64,000 nt of DNA from Streptomyces humi (GTDB taxonomy: Bacteria; Actinomycetota; Actinomycetes; Streptomycetales; Streptomycetaceae). The stretch spans positions 1-64,000 of the forward strand of contig NZ_LBMU02000013.1 of the NCBI RefSeq assembly GCF_001005085.2, read 5' to 3'. Positions 47,682 to 56,611 of the stretch are shown here, in pieces (positions within the stretch are counted from its first letter, which is position 1; each line of letters opens with the position of its first letter). Both the position numbers and the translations under genes were made by a program. The notes under the pieces are model-generated. The model did not search any database, was not told the DNA's origin, and worked only from the letters and a program-made list of their open reading frames with translations.

Positions 47682-49970
47682 GTGCAGAACAACGCCACAG
47701 AGGTGACCGCGGCCGGTATCGCACGGCTCGCCGGGGTGGGCCGGGCCGCCGTCAGCAACTGGCGCCGCCGGCATGCTGACTTCCCCAAACCGGTGGGCGG
47801 CACCGAGACCAGCCCCTCCTTCGCGTTGGCCGAGGTCGAGGCCTGGCTGCGCGGACAGGGCAAACTCGCCGAGGTCCCGCTGCGCGAACGGGTCTGGCAG
47901 CACCTCGCCGGACATCCCGACGGCCCGCTCACCGCGCTGGTGCACGCCGGCTGCGCCCTGCTGCTGATCCATGAACGCCCCACGGTCTGGCTCGATGTGA
48001 GCGCCGGCTCCGACGAACGCCTGGCAGCGATGCTGCCCGGCGCGCTGGAACAGGTACTGGCGGCCCGCTTCGGCACCGAGCCGGTCAACAGGACTGTGAA
48101 CCCCGCACCATCGAACGGCCCTGTGAACCCCGCACCATCCACCCGTCCTGTGAACACCGGCTCAGCCAACGGCCCTGTGAACACCGGGTCGCCCGCCGCC
48201 TCTGTGAACACCGGATCACCGACCGGCCTTGTGAACACCGGATCACCGACCGGCTTTGTGAACGCCGGATCGCCGACCTCCTCTGTGAACGCCGGCCCCT
48301 TCAACGGCCCTGTGAATCCCGCACCGGCCGGCGGTCCCGTGAACACCGAGCCGCGCATTCCCACCGGCCCTCAGCTCCTGCCGTCCGTCCCCCTCCTGCG
48401 CGGTGCCGCCGAACTGGCGGCCGAGTCGGGGGCCCGGCAGAGTTTCGAGTTCCTGCTCGGCCGGCACCTCGACGCCAGCCCCCGCCAGAACACGCTCACC
48501 CCGCCCGACCTGGCCGGTCTCATGGCCGACCTCGCCGGACCCGCCCGTACGGTCCTGGACCCGGCCTGCGGCACCGGCGCCCTGCTGCGGGCCGTGCACA
48601 CCGGCCCCGGGCAGCAGCTGTACGCCCAGGACAGCGCCCCCGGACTCGCCGCACTCACCGCGCTGCGCCTCGCCCTGCACTCCCGGGCCCGCGTGCACGG
48701 CGCCACCGGCGACACCCTGCGCGCCGACGCCCACCCGGAGCTGCGCGCCGACGCCGTGCTCTGCCATCCGCCGTTCAACGAACGCAACTGGGGCCACGAC
48801 GAACTCGCCTACGACCCCCGCTGGGAGTACGGCTTCCCGGCGCGTACCGAGTCGGAGCTGGCCTGGGTGCAGCACGCCCTCGCCCGGCTCGCCGACGGCG
48901 GCACCGCGGTCCTGCTGATGCCGCCGGCCGCCGCGTCCCGCCGCTCCGGCCGCCGGATCCGCGCCGACCTGCTGCGCCGGGGCGCGCTGCGCGCGGTGGT
49001 GGCGCTGCCGGTCGGGGCGGCGCCGCCGTACAACATCCCGCTGCACCTGTGGGTGCTGCGGCGGCCCGACCGGACCCCGGCCACGCCCCAGGTGCTGCTC
49101 GTGGACACCGGGAGGTTCGCGGGGGAGGGGCGGGGCGGCCCCGACCGGGCGGCGGTACGGGACGCCGTACTGGACGCCTGGCGGGCCTTCGAGCGCGGCA
49201 CGGACCCGGGAGGGCGGCCGGTGCCGGCCCGTGCGGTGCCGGTCATCGAACTCCTCGACGACGACGTGGATCTCGCCCCCGCCCGCCACCTGCCGCCGCC
49301 GGCCGCGGCGGACGGCGCCGAGCAGCTCACCGCGGTCCGTGAACGGCTCGGCGAGACCCTGCGGCTGACCGCCGACCTCACCCCGCCCCCGGCCGGCCAG
49401 GCCCCGCCCGCGCGCTGGCCGCTCACCACCGTCGGTGAACTCGCCCGCGGCGGCGCGCTGGTGCTGCGCACCGGTGGCCACGGCGGCCACACGCGCGTGC
49501 CCGTCCTCACCGACCAGGACGTCCTCGCCGGCGCGACGCCTTCGGGCACGCTTCCCGAGAGCGAGGAGGAGGCCGTGCTCACCGAGCCGGGCGACGTCGT
49601 CGTGCCGGTGCTCGGCGGGGGTTCGGTCGCGCGCGTGGTCGACGACGCCACGGCGGGCGCCGCCCTGGGCCGCAACCTCGTGCTGCTGCGCCCCGACCGC
49701 ACGGCGCTCGACGCCTGGTTCCTCGCCGGCTTCCTGCGCGGCAGCGCCAACAACCGGCAGGCAAGCAGCTACGCCTCCACCGCGACCCGGCTGGACGTGC
49801 GCCGCCTGCAACTGCCCCGGCTTCCGCTGGAGGAACAACGGCGCTACGGCGCCCGTTTCCGCGCACTCGACGAGTTCGAGCGGGCGCTGCGCCGCACGAG
49901 CCGGCTCGGGGAGCAGCTCGTACGCGGGATGTACGACGGTCTCACCGTGGGCACGGTCGCGCCTGACTGA
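47682..49970 (+). CDS. N6-adenine DNA methylase-like protein with N-terminal HTH and repeat linker
   Basis: 762 aa. Residues about 5-50 look like a small helix-turn-helix (GIARLAGVGRAAVSNWRRR). Residues 139-219 are nine 9-aa repeats beginning VN (27-bp DNA units). The methylase core has SAM motif DPACGTGALL at 293, but motif IV reads CHPPFN (361-366) where N/D-PP-Y/F is expected, so His362 replaces the catalytic Asn/Asp. A C-terminal ~170 residues (PLTTVGELARG to LDEFERALRR) resembles the HsdS-like specificity module. No restriction subunit is nearby. It may be a non-catalytic DNA-binding regulator or a solitary methylase. GTG 47682 with GGGGAG upstream. Upstream spacer 47497-47681 holds its promoter. 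Confidence 0.85.
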   Translation: MQNNATEVTAAGIARLAGVGRAAVSNWRRRHADFPKPVGGTETSPSFALAEVEAWLRGQGKLAEVPLRERVWQHLAGHPDGPLTALVHAGCALLLIHERPTVWLDVSAGSDERLAAMLPGALEQVLAARFGTEPVNRTVNPAPSNGPVNPAPSTRPVNTGSANGPVNTGSPAASVNTGSPTGLVNTGSPTGFVNAGSPTSSVNAGPFNGPVNPAPAGGPVNTEPRIPTGPQLLPSVPLLRGAAELAAESGARQSFEFLLGRHLDASPRQNTLTPPDLAGLMADLAGPARTVLDPACGTGALLRAVHTGPGQQLYAQDSAPGLAALTALRLALHSRARVHGATGDTLRADAHPELRADAVLCHPPFNERNWGHDELAYDPRWEYGFPARTESELAWVQHALARLADGGTAVLLMPPAAASRRSGRRIRADLLRRGALRAVVALPVGAAPPYNIPLHLWVLRRPDRTPATPQVLLVDTGRFAGEGRGGPDRAAVRDAVLDAWRAFERGTDPGGRPVPARAVPVIELLDDDVDLAPARHLPPPAAADGAEQLTAVRERLGETLRLTADLTPPPAGQAPPARWPLTTVGELARGGALVLRTGGHGGHTRVPVLTDQDVLAGATPSGTLPESEEEAVLTEPGDVVVPVLGGGSVARVVDDATAGAALGRNLVLLRPDRTALDAWFLAGFLRGSANNRQASSYASTATRLDVRRLQLPRLPLEEQRRYGARFRALDEFERALRRTSRLGEQLVRGMYDGLTVGTVAPD
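48096..48338 (+). repeat. 27-bp coding minisatellite, nine copies
   Basis: Nine head-to-tail 27-bp units, each starting GTGAAC or GTGAAT and encoding V-N-x7 (e.g. VNTGSPTGL, VNPAPSNGP); a tenth partial unit starts at 48339. Copies 5 and 6 differ at only two bases, suggesting recent duplication. The frame is preserved by unit length. Confidence 0.95.
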
Positions 49971-50151
49971 GCGGTCACCCGTACGGGGGCCGGCTCACCG
50001 GCCGGGCTGCGCACAACGGTTCGGTACAACCCCGACCGGATGTCCGCGCCGGGCCATATGCTCGGGACGACCACCGTACGACCGGTGCCGTCCGCGCGCG
50101 GGCCGCACCGGACGGGCACCCACGCCCTCTTCCGGGAACACAGGAGCGATC

Positions 50152-50775
50152 ATGCAAGGCCAGGGCCATGCGCAGCCGGTGCAGCGGCCGCCGCACAACG
50201 CGGTACTGGTCCTGTTGCGCCTGGTGTTCGTGGCGACGGGCGTGCTCAGTCTCGGCTTCCTGGCCTGGGTGATGATGCTGCGGCTGGCCGTCGTGACCCG
50301 CCGATCCGCGGACTACGGCCTGCTGGTGGCGGTCGCGGCGGCCGACGTCCTCAGCCTCGTGCTGCTGGGCAGCGAACCCGGCGACGACGTGCACACCACC
50401 GGCGGCTACCTGGGCATCACCCTGCTGTTCGGCGCCCTGTTGGCCACGGTCGTCTACTACCTCGTGGCCGACGTACGGCACTTCCAGCGCCGGCGCGAGG
50501 CGTACGCGGCGCAGACGTACGGCTACCCGCCCCCCGTCTCGCCGTACACCACGGGGACGGCGCCCCTGGACACGCGGCCGCCGCACACCCAGCAGCCGCA
50601 CACCCCGTCGCCGCACACCCCGCCGCCGATCCCCCGGCAGCCGGCCGCGCACCCCCCGATACCCGCCCCGCCCCAGCGCCCGGCGCCCGCCCGCATCGAG
50701 CAGGTGCGCGCCGAACTCGACGAACTCAGCGACTACCTGCGCAAGCACGACGGCCACCACGAGAGCGGCAGGTGA
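50152..50775 (+). CDS. Membrane protein with proline/histidine-rich tail
   Basis: 207 aa. Three hydrophobic helices (about 20-42, 50-70 and 84-104) precede a cytoplasmic Pro/His/Thr-rich tail with PHTP repeats, ending in a short amphipathic helix (RIEQVRAELDELSDYLRKHDG). ATG 50152 has AGGAG about 7 bases upstream. Its stop overlaps the GTG of the Ser/Thr kinase gene, so the two are coupled; the tail could be a kinase substrate or docking site, which is inference. Family not recognised. Confidence 0.82.
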   Translation: MQGQGHAQPVQRPPHNAVLVLLRLVFVATGVLSLGFLAWVMMLRLAVVTRRSADYGLLVAVAAADVLSLVLLGSEPGDDVHTTGGYLGITLLFGALLATVVYYLVADVRHFQRRREAYAAQTYGYPPPVSPYTTGTAPLDTRPPHTQQPHTPSPHTPPPIPRQPAAHPPIPAPPQRPAPARIEQVRAELDELSDYLRKHDGHHESGR

Positions 50776-52301
50776 CCGTGGCGACGGGACGGGTCGTGGC
50801 CGGCCGCTACGAACTGTCCACGATCATCGGCCAGGGCGGCATGGGCCAGGTGTGGACGGCGTACGACCAACGGCTCGACCGGCGCGTGGCGGTGAAGCTG
50901 CTGCGGCCCGACAAGGTCGCGGGCGCGGAGGCAGAGGAACTGCGCCGGCGGTTCCTGCGGGAGTGCCGGGTGACCGCACAGGTCGACCACCCGGGCCTGG
51001 TCACCGTGCACGACGCGGGCAGCGAGGGCGAGGACCTCTTCCTCGTGATGCAGTACGTGGACGGCGCCGACCTCTCCGACCACCTCGCGGAACACGACCC
51101 CTACCCGTGGCAGTGGGCGGTGGCCGTGGCCGCGCAGCTGTGCGCCGTGCTGAGCGCCGTGCACGCGGTGCCGATCGTCCACCGCGACCTCAAGCCGCGC
51201 AACGTGATGGTGAAGCAGGACGGCACGGTGACCGTCCTCGACCTGGGCGTCGCCTCCGTCATGGACACGGACACCACCCGGCTCACCCACACCGGCTCCC
51301 CGATCGGCTCGCCCGCCTACATGGCGCCCGAGCAGGCGATGGGCGGCGCGGTCGGCCCGTACACCGACCTGTACGCGCTCGGCGTACTGCTGCACGAACT
51401 GCTCAGCGGAGAGGTGCCGTTCGCGGGTTCCACCGCCCTCGGCGTGCTCCACCGCCACCTGTACGAACCGCCGGTGCCGGTACGCCGGATCCGCCCCGAG
51501 GTCCCGGAACCGCTCGAAAGCCTCGTGCTGCGCCTGCTGGCCAAGGACCCGCAGCACCGGCCGGCGTCCGCGCAGGAGGTCTACGAGGACCTGGCGTCGC
51601 TGCTGCCCGCGCGCGGGAAGCCCTCGGGGGCGCCGCTGGACCCCACCCGCCCCTTCCTGCGCCCGCACGCCCCGTGGCCGGACCGCGCGCGGACGCCCGC
51701 GCCGCAGCCCGCCGCCCCGGTGGCCGCCGTACCCGGCAGACCCGACGTCGCCACCGCCGTCGACGAGGTCAAACGGCTGCTCGGCGAAGGGCGGATCACC
51801 CAGGCCGTCGACATCCTGGGCGCGATCCTGCCGGTCGCCGCCGACCAGCACGGGGAGCGCTCCACGGTCGTACGGACCCTGCGCAAGCAGTACGCGGCCA
51901 CCCTCATGGACGACGGGCAGTACCGGCGCGCGCTGCCCGAACTGCGCCGGCTCGCCGACGAACGCGCCGCCGAGGCCGGCCAGGCCGACCCGCAGTCCCT
52001 GCGCTTCCGCTACGACATCGCCCAGTGCCTGGAACAGCTCGGCGAACCGGCGGCGGCACTCGCCGAGTACCGCGCGCTGCTGCCGTACTACGAGAACCAG
52101 TACGTGGCCGGCGACCCCCAGCTCGCGCACGACGTGCGCCGCCGGATCGGGCACCTGCTGCTCGCCCTCGGCGACCGGCCGGCCGCCCACGACACCCTCA
52201 CCCGGCTGCTGTTCGACGTGGAGCGCCTGCACGGACCCGGGCACCCCATGGCGGCGGAGGTCCGGCGGACGTTGCAGTGGCTGGGGCAGGTGCGCGGCTA
52301 G
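50772..52301 (+). CDS. Soluble serine/threonine protein kinase with C-terminal TPR-like region
   Basis: 509 aa. Hanks-type kinase over residues ~10-275: P-loop IGQGGMGQVW, catalytic Lys in RRVAVKLLR, catalytic loop VHRDLKPRNVM, DLG in place of the usual DFG (VLDLGVASV), and activation segment GSPIGSPAYMAPEQ. There is no membrane helix or PASTA repeat. Instead, residues ~320-509 are Arg/Ala/Leu-rich helices (RITQAVDILGAIL, QYRRALPELRRLADERA, EPAAALAEYRALLPYYENQY) typical of TPRs. This differs from PknB-type receptors and suggests an intracellular adaptor kinase. GTG 50772 overlaps the membrane protein gene. Confidence 0.93.
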   Translation: MTVATGRVVAGRYELSTIIGQGGMGQVWTAYDQRLDRRVAVKLLRPDKVAGAEAEELRRRFLRECRVTAQVDHPGLVTVHDAGSEGEDLFLVMQYVDGADLSDHLAEHDPYPWQWAVAVAAQLCAVLSAVHAVPIVHRDLKPRNVMVKQDGTVTVLDLGVASVMDTDTTRLTHTGSPIGSPAYMAPEQAMGGAVGPYTDLYALGVLLHELLSGEVPFAGSTALGVLHRHLYEPPVPVRRIRPEVPEPLESLVLRLLAKDPQHRPASAQEVYEDLASLLPARGKPSGAPLDPTRPFLRPHAPWPDRARTPAPQPAAPVAAVPGRPDVATAVDEVKRLLGEGRITQAVDILGAILPVAADQHGERSTVVRTLRKQYAATLMDDGQYRRALPELRRLADERAAEAGQADPQSLRFRYDIAQCLEQLGEPAAALAEYRALLPYYENQYVAGDPQLAHDVRRRIGHLLLALGDRPAAHDTLTRLLFDVERLHGPGHPMAAEVRRTLQWLGQVRG

Positions 52302-52381
52302 TCCCGCCGCGCCTGATAGGTTGCCGTCCGTTTTCCGCAGAACTTCCTTGCATAGTGCACACACAGGGGTGGGGATCCGGT

Positions 52382-53206
52382 ATGTCCAGCCATCGGCAGT
52401 CGAAGAAGCGCAGATACATCACCTGGGGCGTCGCGGGCGCCGCCGTCGTCGCCGGAGCCGGGATCGCCGCGCAGACCTCCATGGCGGCCACCACCTGGCC
52501 CGCCCAGAAGACGTTCACCGGCCGCGCCTTCGACACCTGCGCCGCGCCCTCCCTCGCCGCGATGAAGGCCTGGAACACCGGCTTCTACGGCGCCGCCGCC
52601 GTCTACATCGGCGGCAAGAACCGCGGCTGCGCCCAGCCCAACCTCACCGCCTCCTGGGTCAAGTCCGTCTCCGCGGTGGGCTGGAAGCTCGTCCCGCTCT
52701 ACGTGGGCTCCCAGCCGTCCTGCGGCTCCGGCGGCTCCGTCAAGATCAGCGCTTCGACCGCGGCCTCCGTCGGCAAGTCCGAGGCGGACGACGCCGTGGC
52801 CAAGGCCGCCGCCCTCGGCATGAAGGCGGGGAGCCCGATCTACCTCGACATGGAGGCGTACGACACGACGAACACGTCGTGCAACAACGCCGTGCTGACG
52901 TACGTCCGCGCCTTCGACAAGGAACTGCGCGCCAAGACGTACCGCGCGGGCCTCTACGGCTTCACCAGCTCCAGCGCCAAGGCGATCGCGAACGCCACGG
53001 ACAAGACGGACCTGCCGGGCAACCTCTGGTACGCGCTGTGGGACAAGACGAACACCACGACCACGGACTGGCCGTTCGGCGCCACCCAGTTCACCGGCCA
53101 CAGCCGGGCGCACCAGTACATGGTCAACAGCAAGGAGACCCGAGGCGGTTACACGATCACCGTGGACCGCGACGCGTGGGACGCCCCGGTGGCGATCACG
53201 GGCTGA
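52382..53206 (+). CDS. Secreted DUF1906 glycoside hydrolase-like protein
   Basis: 274 aa. A Tat/Sec-like signal peptide (KKRRYITWGVAGAAVVAGAGIAAQTSMAA) precedes a DUF1906/Rv2525c-like TIM-barrel domain: GRAFDTCAAPSLAAMKAWNTGFYGAAAVYIGG, LVPLYVGSQ, IYLDMEAYD and LYGFTSSSA. The DMEAYD acidic cluster is the putative active site. The Arg pair with a following long hydrophobic stretch suits the Tat route known for Rv2525c. Probable cell-wall-associated glycosidase; the substrate is unknown. Confidence 0.88.
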   Translation: MSSHRQSKKRRYITWGVAGAAVVAGAGIAAQTSMAATTWPAQKTFTGRAFDTCAAPSLAAMKAWNTGFYGAAAVYIGGKNRGCAQPNLTASWVKSVSAVGWKLVPLYVGSQPSCGSGGSVKISASTAASVGKSEADDAVAKAAALGMKAGSPIYLDMEAYDTTNTSCNNAVLTYVRAFDKELRAKTYRAGLYGFTSSSAKAIANATDKTDLPGNLWYALWDKTNTTTTDWPFGATQFTGHSRAHQYMVNSKETRGGYTITVDRDAWDAPVAITG

Positions 53207-53376
53207 GCCCGGAGCCGCGACGGGGTGACCCGCAAACCCTTCCGGGGGGTGGCGCGGCGGTGCCGGACGCGTGCGGGAATCGTTGGTCGAATGGGTTGGC
53301 CAGAGCTTGCCCACTGCCTACCATCGATCACCGCAAGACCTTGTGCACCGTCGCACAATCTCCTCGGGAGGCCTCC

Positions 53377-54024
53377 TTGCACCGCCGCCGTCGCACCGCG
53401 CTCGTCCTGTCCGCCGCGATCGCCGCCGCGGCCCCCCTCCTCACCGCCTGCGGAAGCGGCGCGCACCCGGGCGCGGCAGCCGTCGTCGGCGGGCAGCGGA
53501 TCACCGTCTCGCAGCTGGAGAACCGCGTGAACGAGGTGCGGCAGGCACAGCGTGCCGCGGTGCCGGACCAGGCGCAGTACCAGCAGGTCCTCTCCGCCAC
53601 CAGCAGCCTCACCCGGGACACCCTCTACAACATGGTCCTCGACCGGGTGCTGCACCGGGCCGCCCAGGACGCCGGCGTCAGCGTCTCCCGCAAGGAGGTC
53701 GACGAGATGCGCACCCGCCTGCAACAGCAGGCCGGCGGCGCCAAGGCACTAAGGACCGCCTGGCTCCAGAAGTACGGCATCGCCCCCGCGCGCCTGGACG
53801 ACAACCTCCGCTTCCAGGTGGAGGCCGGGAAGCTCGCCCAGGCGCTCGGCACCGACACCTCGCAGCCGGCCTTCTGGAAGGCCCTCTCCCAGGCGTCCGA
53901 GGAACTCCACGTCGACCTCAACCCGCGCTACGGAGCCTGGGACGTCCAGAAGAGCAGCCGGGTGGACGCCAAGACGCCGTGGGTCCGGGAGGTCACGTCG
54001 GCCGGGACCCAGACGTCCGCATAG
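53377..54024 (+). CDS. SurA N-terminal-domain lipoprotein
   Basis: 215 aa. TTG start at 53377 with GGGAGG 5 bases upstream. The signal peptide ends with lipobox LLTAC. The mature part matches the SurA_N chaperone domain (AAVVGGQRITVSQLENRVNEVR, LYNMVLDRVLHRAAQDAGVSVS, LQKYGIAPARLDDNLRFQVEAGKLAQ), without a parvulin PPIase domain. It probably helps fold secreted proteins outside the membrane. It is followed, 103 bp later, by mazG. Confidence 0.88.
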   Translation: MHRRRRTALVLSAAIAAAAPLLTACGSGAHPGAAAVVGGQRITVSQLENRVNEVRQAQRAAVPDQAQYQQVLSATSSLTRDTLYNMVLDRVLHRAAQDAGVSVSRKEVDEMRTRLQQQAGGAKALRTAWLQKYGIAPARLDDNLRFQVEAGKLAQALGTDTSQPAFWKALSQASEELHVDLNPRYGAWDVQKSSRVDAKTPWVREVTSAGTQTSA

Positions 54025-54127
54025 CGCGGCCGCACCAGGACGGAACAGCGGTCATACGATCGCTTGATCATCCCCGCCCTGTGGACAAACCACGAGGTCG
54101 GCGGCGGCCGTGCGTTACGTTCGGAGC

Positions 54128-55123
54128 GTGAACACCACCAGGCCCGAACCCACCACCCCGGAGCCCGGCACCGACGCCGGCCGCATCGTCCTCCTCACCA
54201 CCAGCCACCGGGTCGCCCCCGGCCTGCTGTCCTGGCCCGCCTGGCAGGCCCTGCGCACCGCCGACCGCGTGCTGTGCGCGGACGGCGCGCATCCACAGCT
54301 GCCGTACCTGCGCGAGGCCGGCACGGCCGTGGACGAGGCCGCCCCCACCGCCGAGGAACTGGTCGACCACTGCGCCGGCGGCCGCACCGTGGTGGTCGTC
54401 GCGACGGGCGAGGGCGAGCCCGCGCTCACGGACGGCCTGGCCCGCCTGGCCGGCTCCGGCCGGGTCCGGATGCCCGAGCTGGAACTCCTCCCCGCCTCCT
54501 ACGACCTGCCCGGCGCCCGCCTCCTCGACCTCGTCCAGGTCATGGACCGCATCCGCGAGGAGTGCCCCTGGTCGTCCCGGAAGACCCACGAGGGCCTGGC
54601 GAAGTACGCCATCGAGGAGGCGTACGAACTCGTCGAGGCGATCGAGGCCGGCGACCGCGACGAACTGCGCGAGGAACTGGGCGACGTCCTCCTCCAGGTC
54701 GTCTTCCACGCCCGGATAGCGGAGGAGGACCCGGAGGCCCCCTTCTCGGTCGACGACGTGGCCGCGGGGATCGTCGCCAAGCTCATCCACCGCCACCCGC
54801 ACGTCTTCGGCGACGAGACCGCGTCCACGCCGGAGGAGGTCAAGGAGCACTGGCTGCGCAAGAAGGCGGTCGAGAAGCAGCGGAAGTCGGTGACCGACGG
54901 CGTACCCCTCGGCCAGCCCGGCCTCGCCCTCGCCGCCAAGCTCACCTCCCGCGTCCGCACCGCCGGCCTGGACGTCCCCGTCCCCACCGGCGAAGGCATC
55001 GGCTACGAACTCCTGGCCCTGGCCGCCCGCGCCGAAACAGAGGGCGTCGACCCGGAAGCGGCCCTGAGAGCAGCGGCCCGCACATACCGGGACGCGATCC
55101 GGCGTAGCGAAGGACAGGACTGA
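54128..55123 (+). CDS. mazG: Nucleoside triphosphate pyrophosphohydrolase MazG
   Basis: 331 aa. The N-terminal ~130 residues are a divergent tetrapyrrole-methylase-like domain (RIVLLTTSHRVAPGLLSWPAWQAL). The MazG core follows: CPWSSRKTHEGLAKYAIEEAYELVEAIEAGD, with the E-E-x-x-E metal cluster, and ELREELGDVLLQVVFHARIAEE. It hydrolyses (d)NTPs to monophosphates, as a house-cleaning or alarmone-lowering enzyme. GTG 54128 has only a weak GGAG close upstream; GTG 54110 is possible. The P450 gene begins 3 bp after the stop. Confidence 0.9.
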   Translation: MNTTRPEPTTPEPGTDAGRIVLLTTSHRVAPGLLSWPAWQALRTADRVLCADGAHPQLPYLREAGTAVDEAAPTAEELVDHCAGGRTVVVVATGEGEPALTDGLARLAGSGRVRMPELELLPASYDLPGARLLDLVQVMDRIREECPWSSRKTHEGLAKYAIEEAYELVEAIEAGDRDELREELGDVLLQVVFHARIAEEDPEAPFSVDDVAAGIVAKLIHRHPHVFGDETASTPEEVKEHWLRKKAVEKQRKSVTDGVPLGQPGLALAAKLTSRVRTAGLDVPVPTGEGIGYELLALAARAETEGVDPEAALRAAARTYRDAIRRSEGQD

Positions 55124-55126
55124 GGA

Positions 55127-56407
55127 GTGACCGACCAGCCACATCCGGCCGCCACCGCCCGGACCGCCCCCGAACTCTTCACCTGGGAGTTCGCGACCGA
55201 CCCCTACCCTGCCTACGCCTGGCTCCGCGAGCACGCCCCCGTGCACCGCGCCACCCTCCCGAGCGGTGTGGAGGCCTGGCTGGTCACCCGGTACGCCGAT
55301 GCCAGACAGACCCTCGCGGACCCGCGGCTCAGCAAGAACCCGGCGCATCACGACGAGCCCGCGCACGCCCGGGGGAAGACCGGGATCCCCGGCGAGCGCA
55401 AGGCCGAGTTGATGACACACCTGCTGAACATCGACCCGCCGGACCACACCCGGCTGCGGCGGCTGGTCAGCAAGGCGTTCACACCGCGTCGGGTGGCCGA
55501 GTTCACGCCCCGGGTGCAGGAGCTGACCGACGGGCTCATCGACGGGTTCGCGGACAAGGGGGAGGCGGACCTCATCCACGACTTCGCCTTTCCGCTCCCC
55601 ATCTACGCCATCTGCGACCTGCTGGGCGTCCCGCGGGAGGACCAGGACGACTTCCGGGACTGGGCGGGGATGATGATCCGGCACGGGGGCGGGCCGAGGG
55701 GCGGCGTCGCGCGGTCCGTGAAGAAGATGCGCGGGTATCTGGCGGAGCTGATCCACCGCAAACGGGAGGCGCTGCCTGCCGAGCCGGACCCCGGGGAGGA
55801 CCTGATCTCCGGGCTCATCAGAGCCTCGGACCACGGTGAGCACCTCACCGAGAACGAGGCCGCCGCCATGGCCTTCATCCTGCTGTTCGCAGGCTTCGAG
55901 ACCACGGTCAACCTCATCGGCAACGGCGTGTACGCCCTGCTCACCCACCCCGAGCAGCGTGCCCGCCTGCGGGACTCCCTGGCCGCCGGGGAGCGCGGCC
56001 TCCTGGAGACCGGGGTGGAGGAACTCCTGCGCTACGACGGTCCGGTGGAGCTGGCCACCTGGCGGTTCGCCACCGAGCCGCTGGTCGTCGGCGGACAGCA
56101 CATCGCGGCCGGCGACCCGGTCCTCGTCGTACTCGCGGCCGCCGACCGGGACCCGGAGCGGTTCGCCGACCCGGACACGCTCGACCTCTCCCGGCGGGAC
56201 AACCAGCACCTCGGATACGGCCACGGCATCCACTACTGCCTGGGTGCCCCGCTCGCCCGGCTCGAAGGGCAGACGGCGCTCGCCACTCTGCTCACCCGCC
56301 TCCCCGACCTGCGACTCGCGGCGGACGAGGGGGAGTTGCGGTGGCGGGGTGGGCTCATCATGCGCGGACTGCGCGCGCTCCCCGTGGCGTTCACCCCCGA
56401 GGCGTGA
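55127..56407 (+). CDS. Cytochrome P450 (CYP107-like)
   Basis: 426 aa soluble bacterial P450. I-helix FAGFETTVN (oxygen-activation Glu-Thr), K-helix ExxR in EELLRY, and heme loop LGYGHGIHYCLGAPLAR with the axial Cys. The usual Phe seven residues before the Cys is Tyr here (YGHGIHYC). Substrate unknown; the position next to rpf genes matches, from memory, CYP107P1 in S. coelicolor. No ferredoxin gene is adjacent. It starts 3 bp after mazG, so it is probably cotranscribed. Confidence 0.93.
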   Translation: MTDQPHPAATARTAPELFTWEFATDPYPAYAWLREHAPVHRATLPSGVEAWLVTRYADARQTLADPRLSKNPAHHDEPAHARGKTGIPGERKAELMTHLLNIDPPDHTRLRRLVSKAFTPRRVAEFTPRVQELTDGLIDGFADKGEADLIHDFAFPLPIYAICDLLGVPREDQDDFRDWAGMMIRHGGGPRGGVARSVKKMRGYLAELIHRKREALPAEPDPGEDLISGLIRASDHGEHLTENEAAAMAFILLFAGFETTVNLIGNGVYALLTHPEQRARLRDSLAAGERGLLETGVEELLRYDGPVELATWRFATEPLVVGGQHIAAGDPVLVVLAAADRDPERFADPDTLDLSRRDNQHLGYGHGIHYCLGAPLARLEGQTALATLLTRLPDLRLAADEGELRWRGGLIMRGLRALPVAFTPEA

Positions 56408-56481
56408 CGGCCCGGCGTCCGGCCCCCTCCACGGCCCTCCGTTCGGCCCCCACGTACCGAAGGTGACCAGCACTCAACTCT

Positions 56482-56527
56482 GTGATCTTCACGTGATCTG
56501 CGCGGCATTAACTTGTGACAAGTGATC
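56482..56527. promoter_or_regulatory. Three GTGATC hexamers upstream of the first rpf gene
   Basis: GTGATC occurs at 56482-56487, 56493-56498 (11 bp apart, one helical turn) and 56522-56527, within the 204-bp spacer after the P450 gene. A regularly spaced direct repeat 85-130 bp before the start codon suits a regulator binding one DNA face; identity unknown. Confidence 0.35.
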
Positions 56528-56611
56528 GTCTGCCGATACGTTCACCCATCAGCGCGGCGCCCTCGCGGGACCCGCCGTGCCGTTCATCGCTGTCGCTCGA
56601 AAGGTTTCCGC

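Noticed and set aside
48096-48338. Regularly spaced repeats suggesting a CRISPR array
   Set aside because: Units are contiguous 27-bp coding copies without spacers, in frame inside a methylase-like gene, and no cas genes are present.
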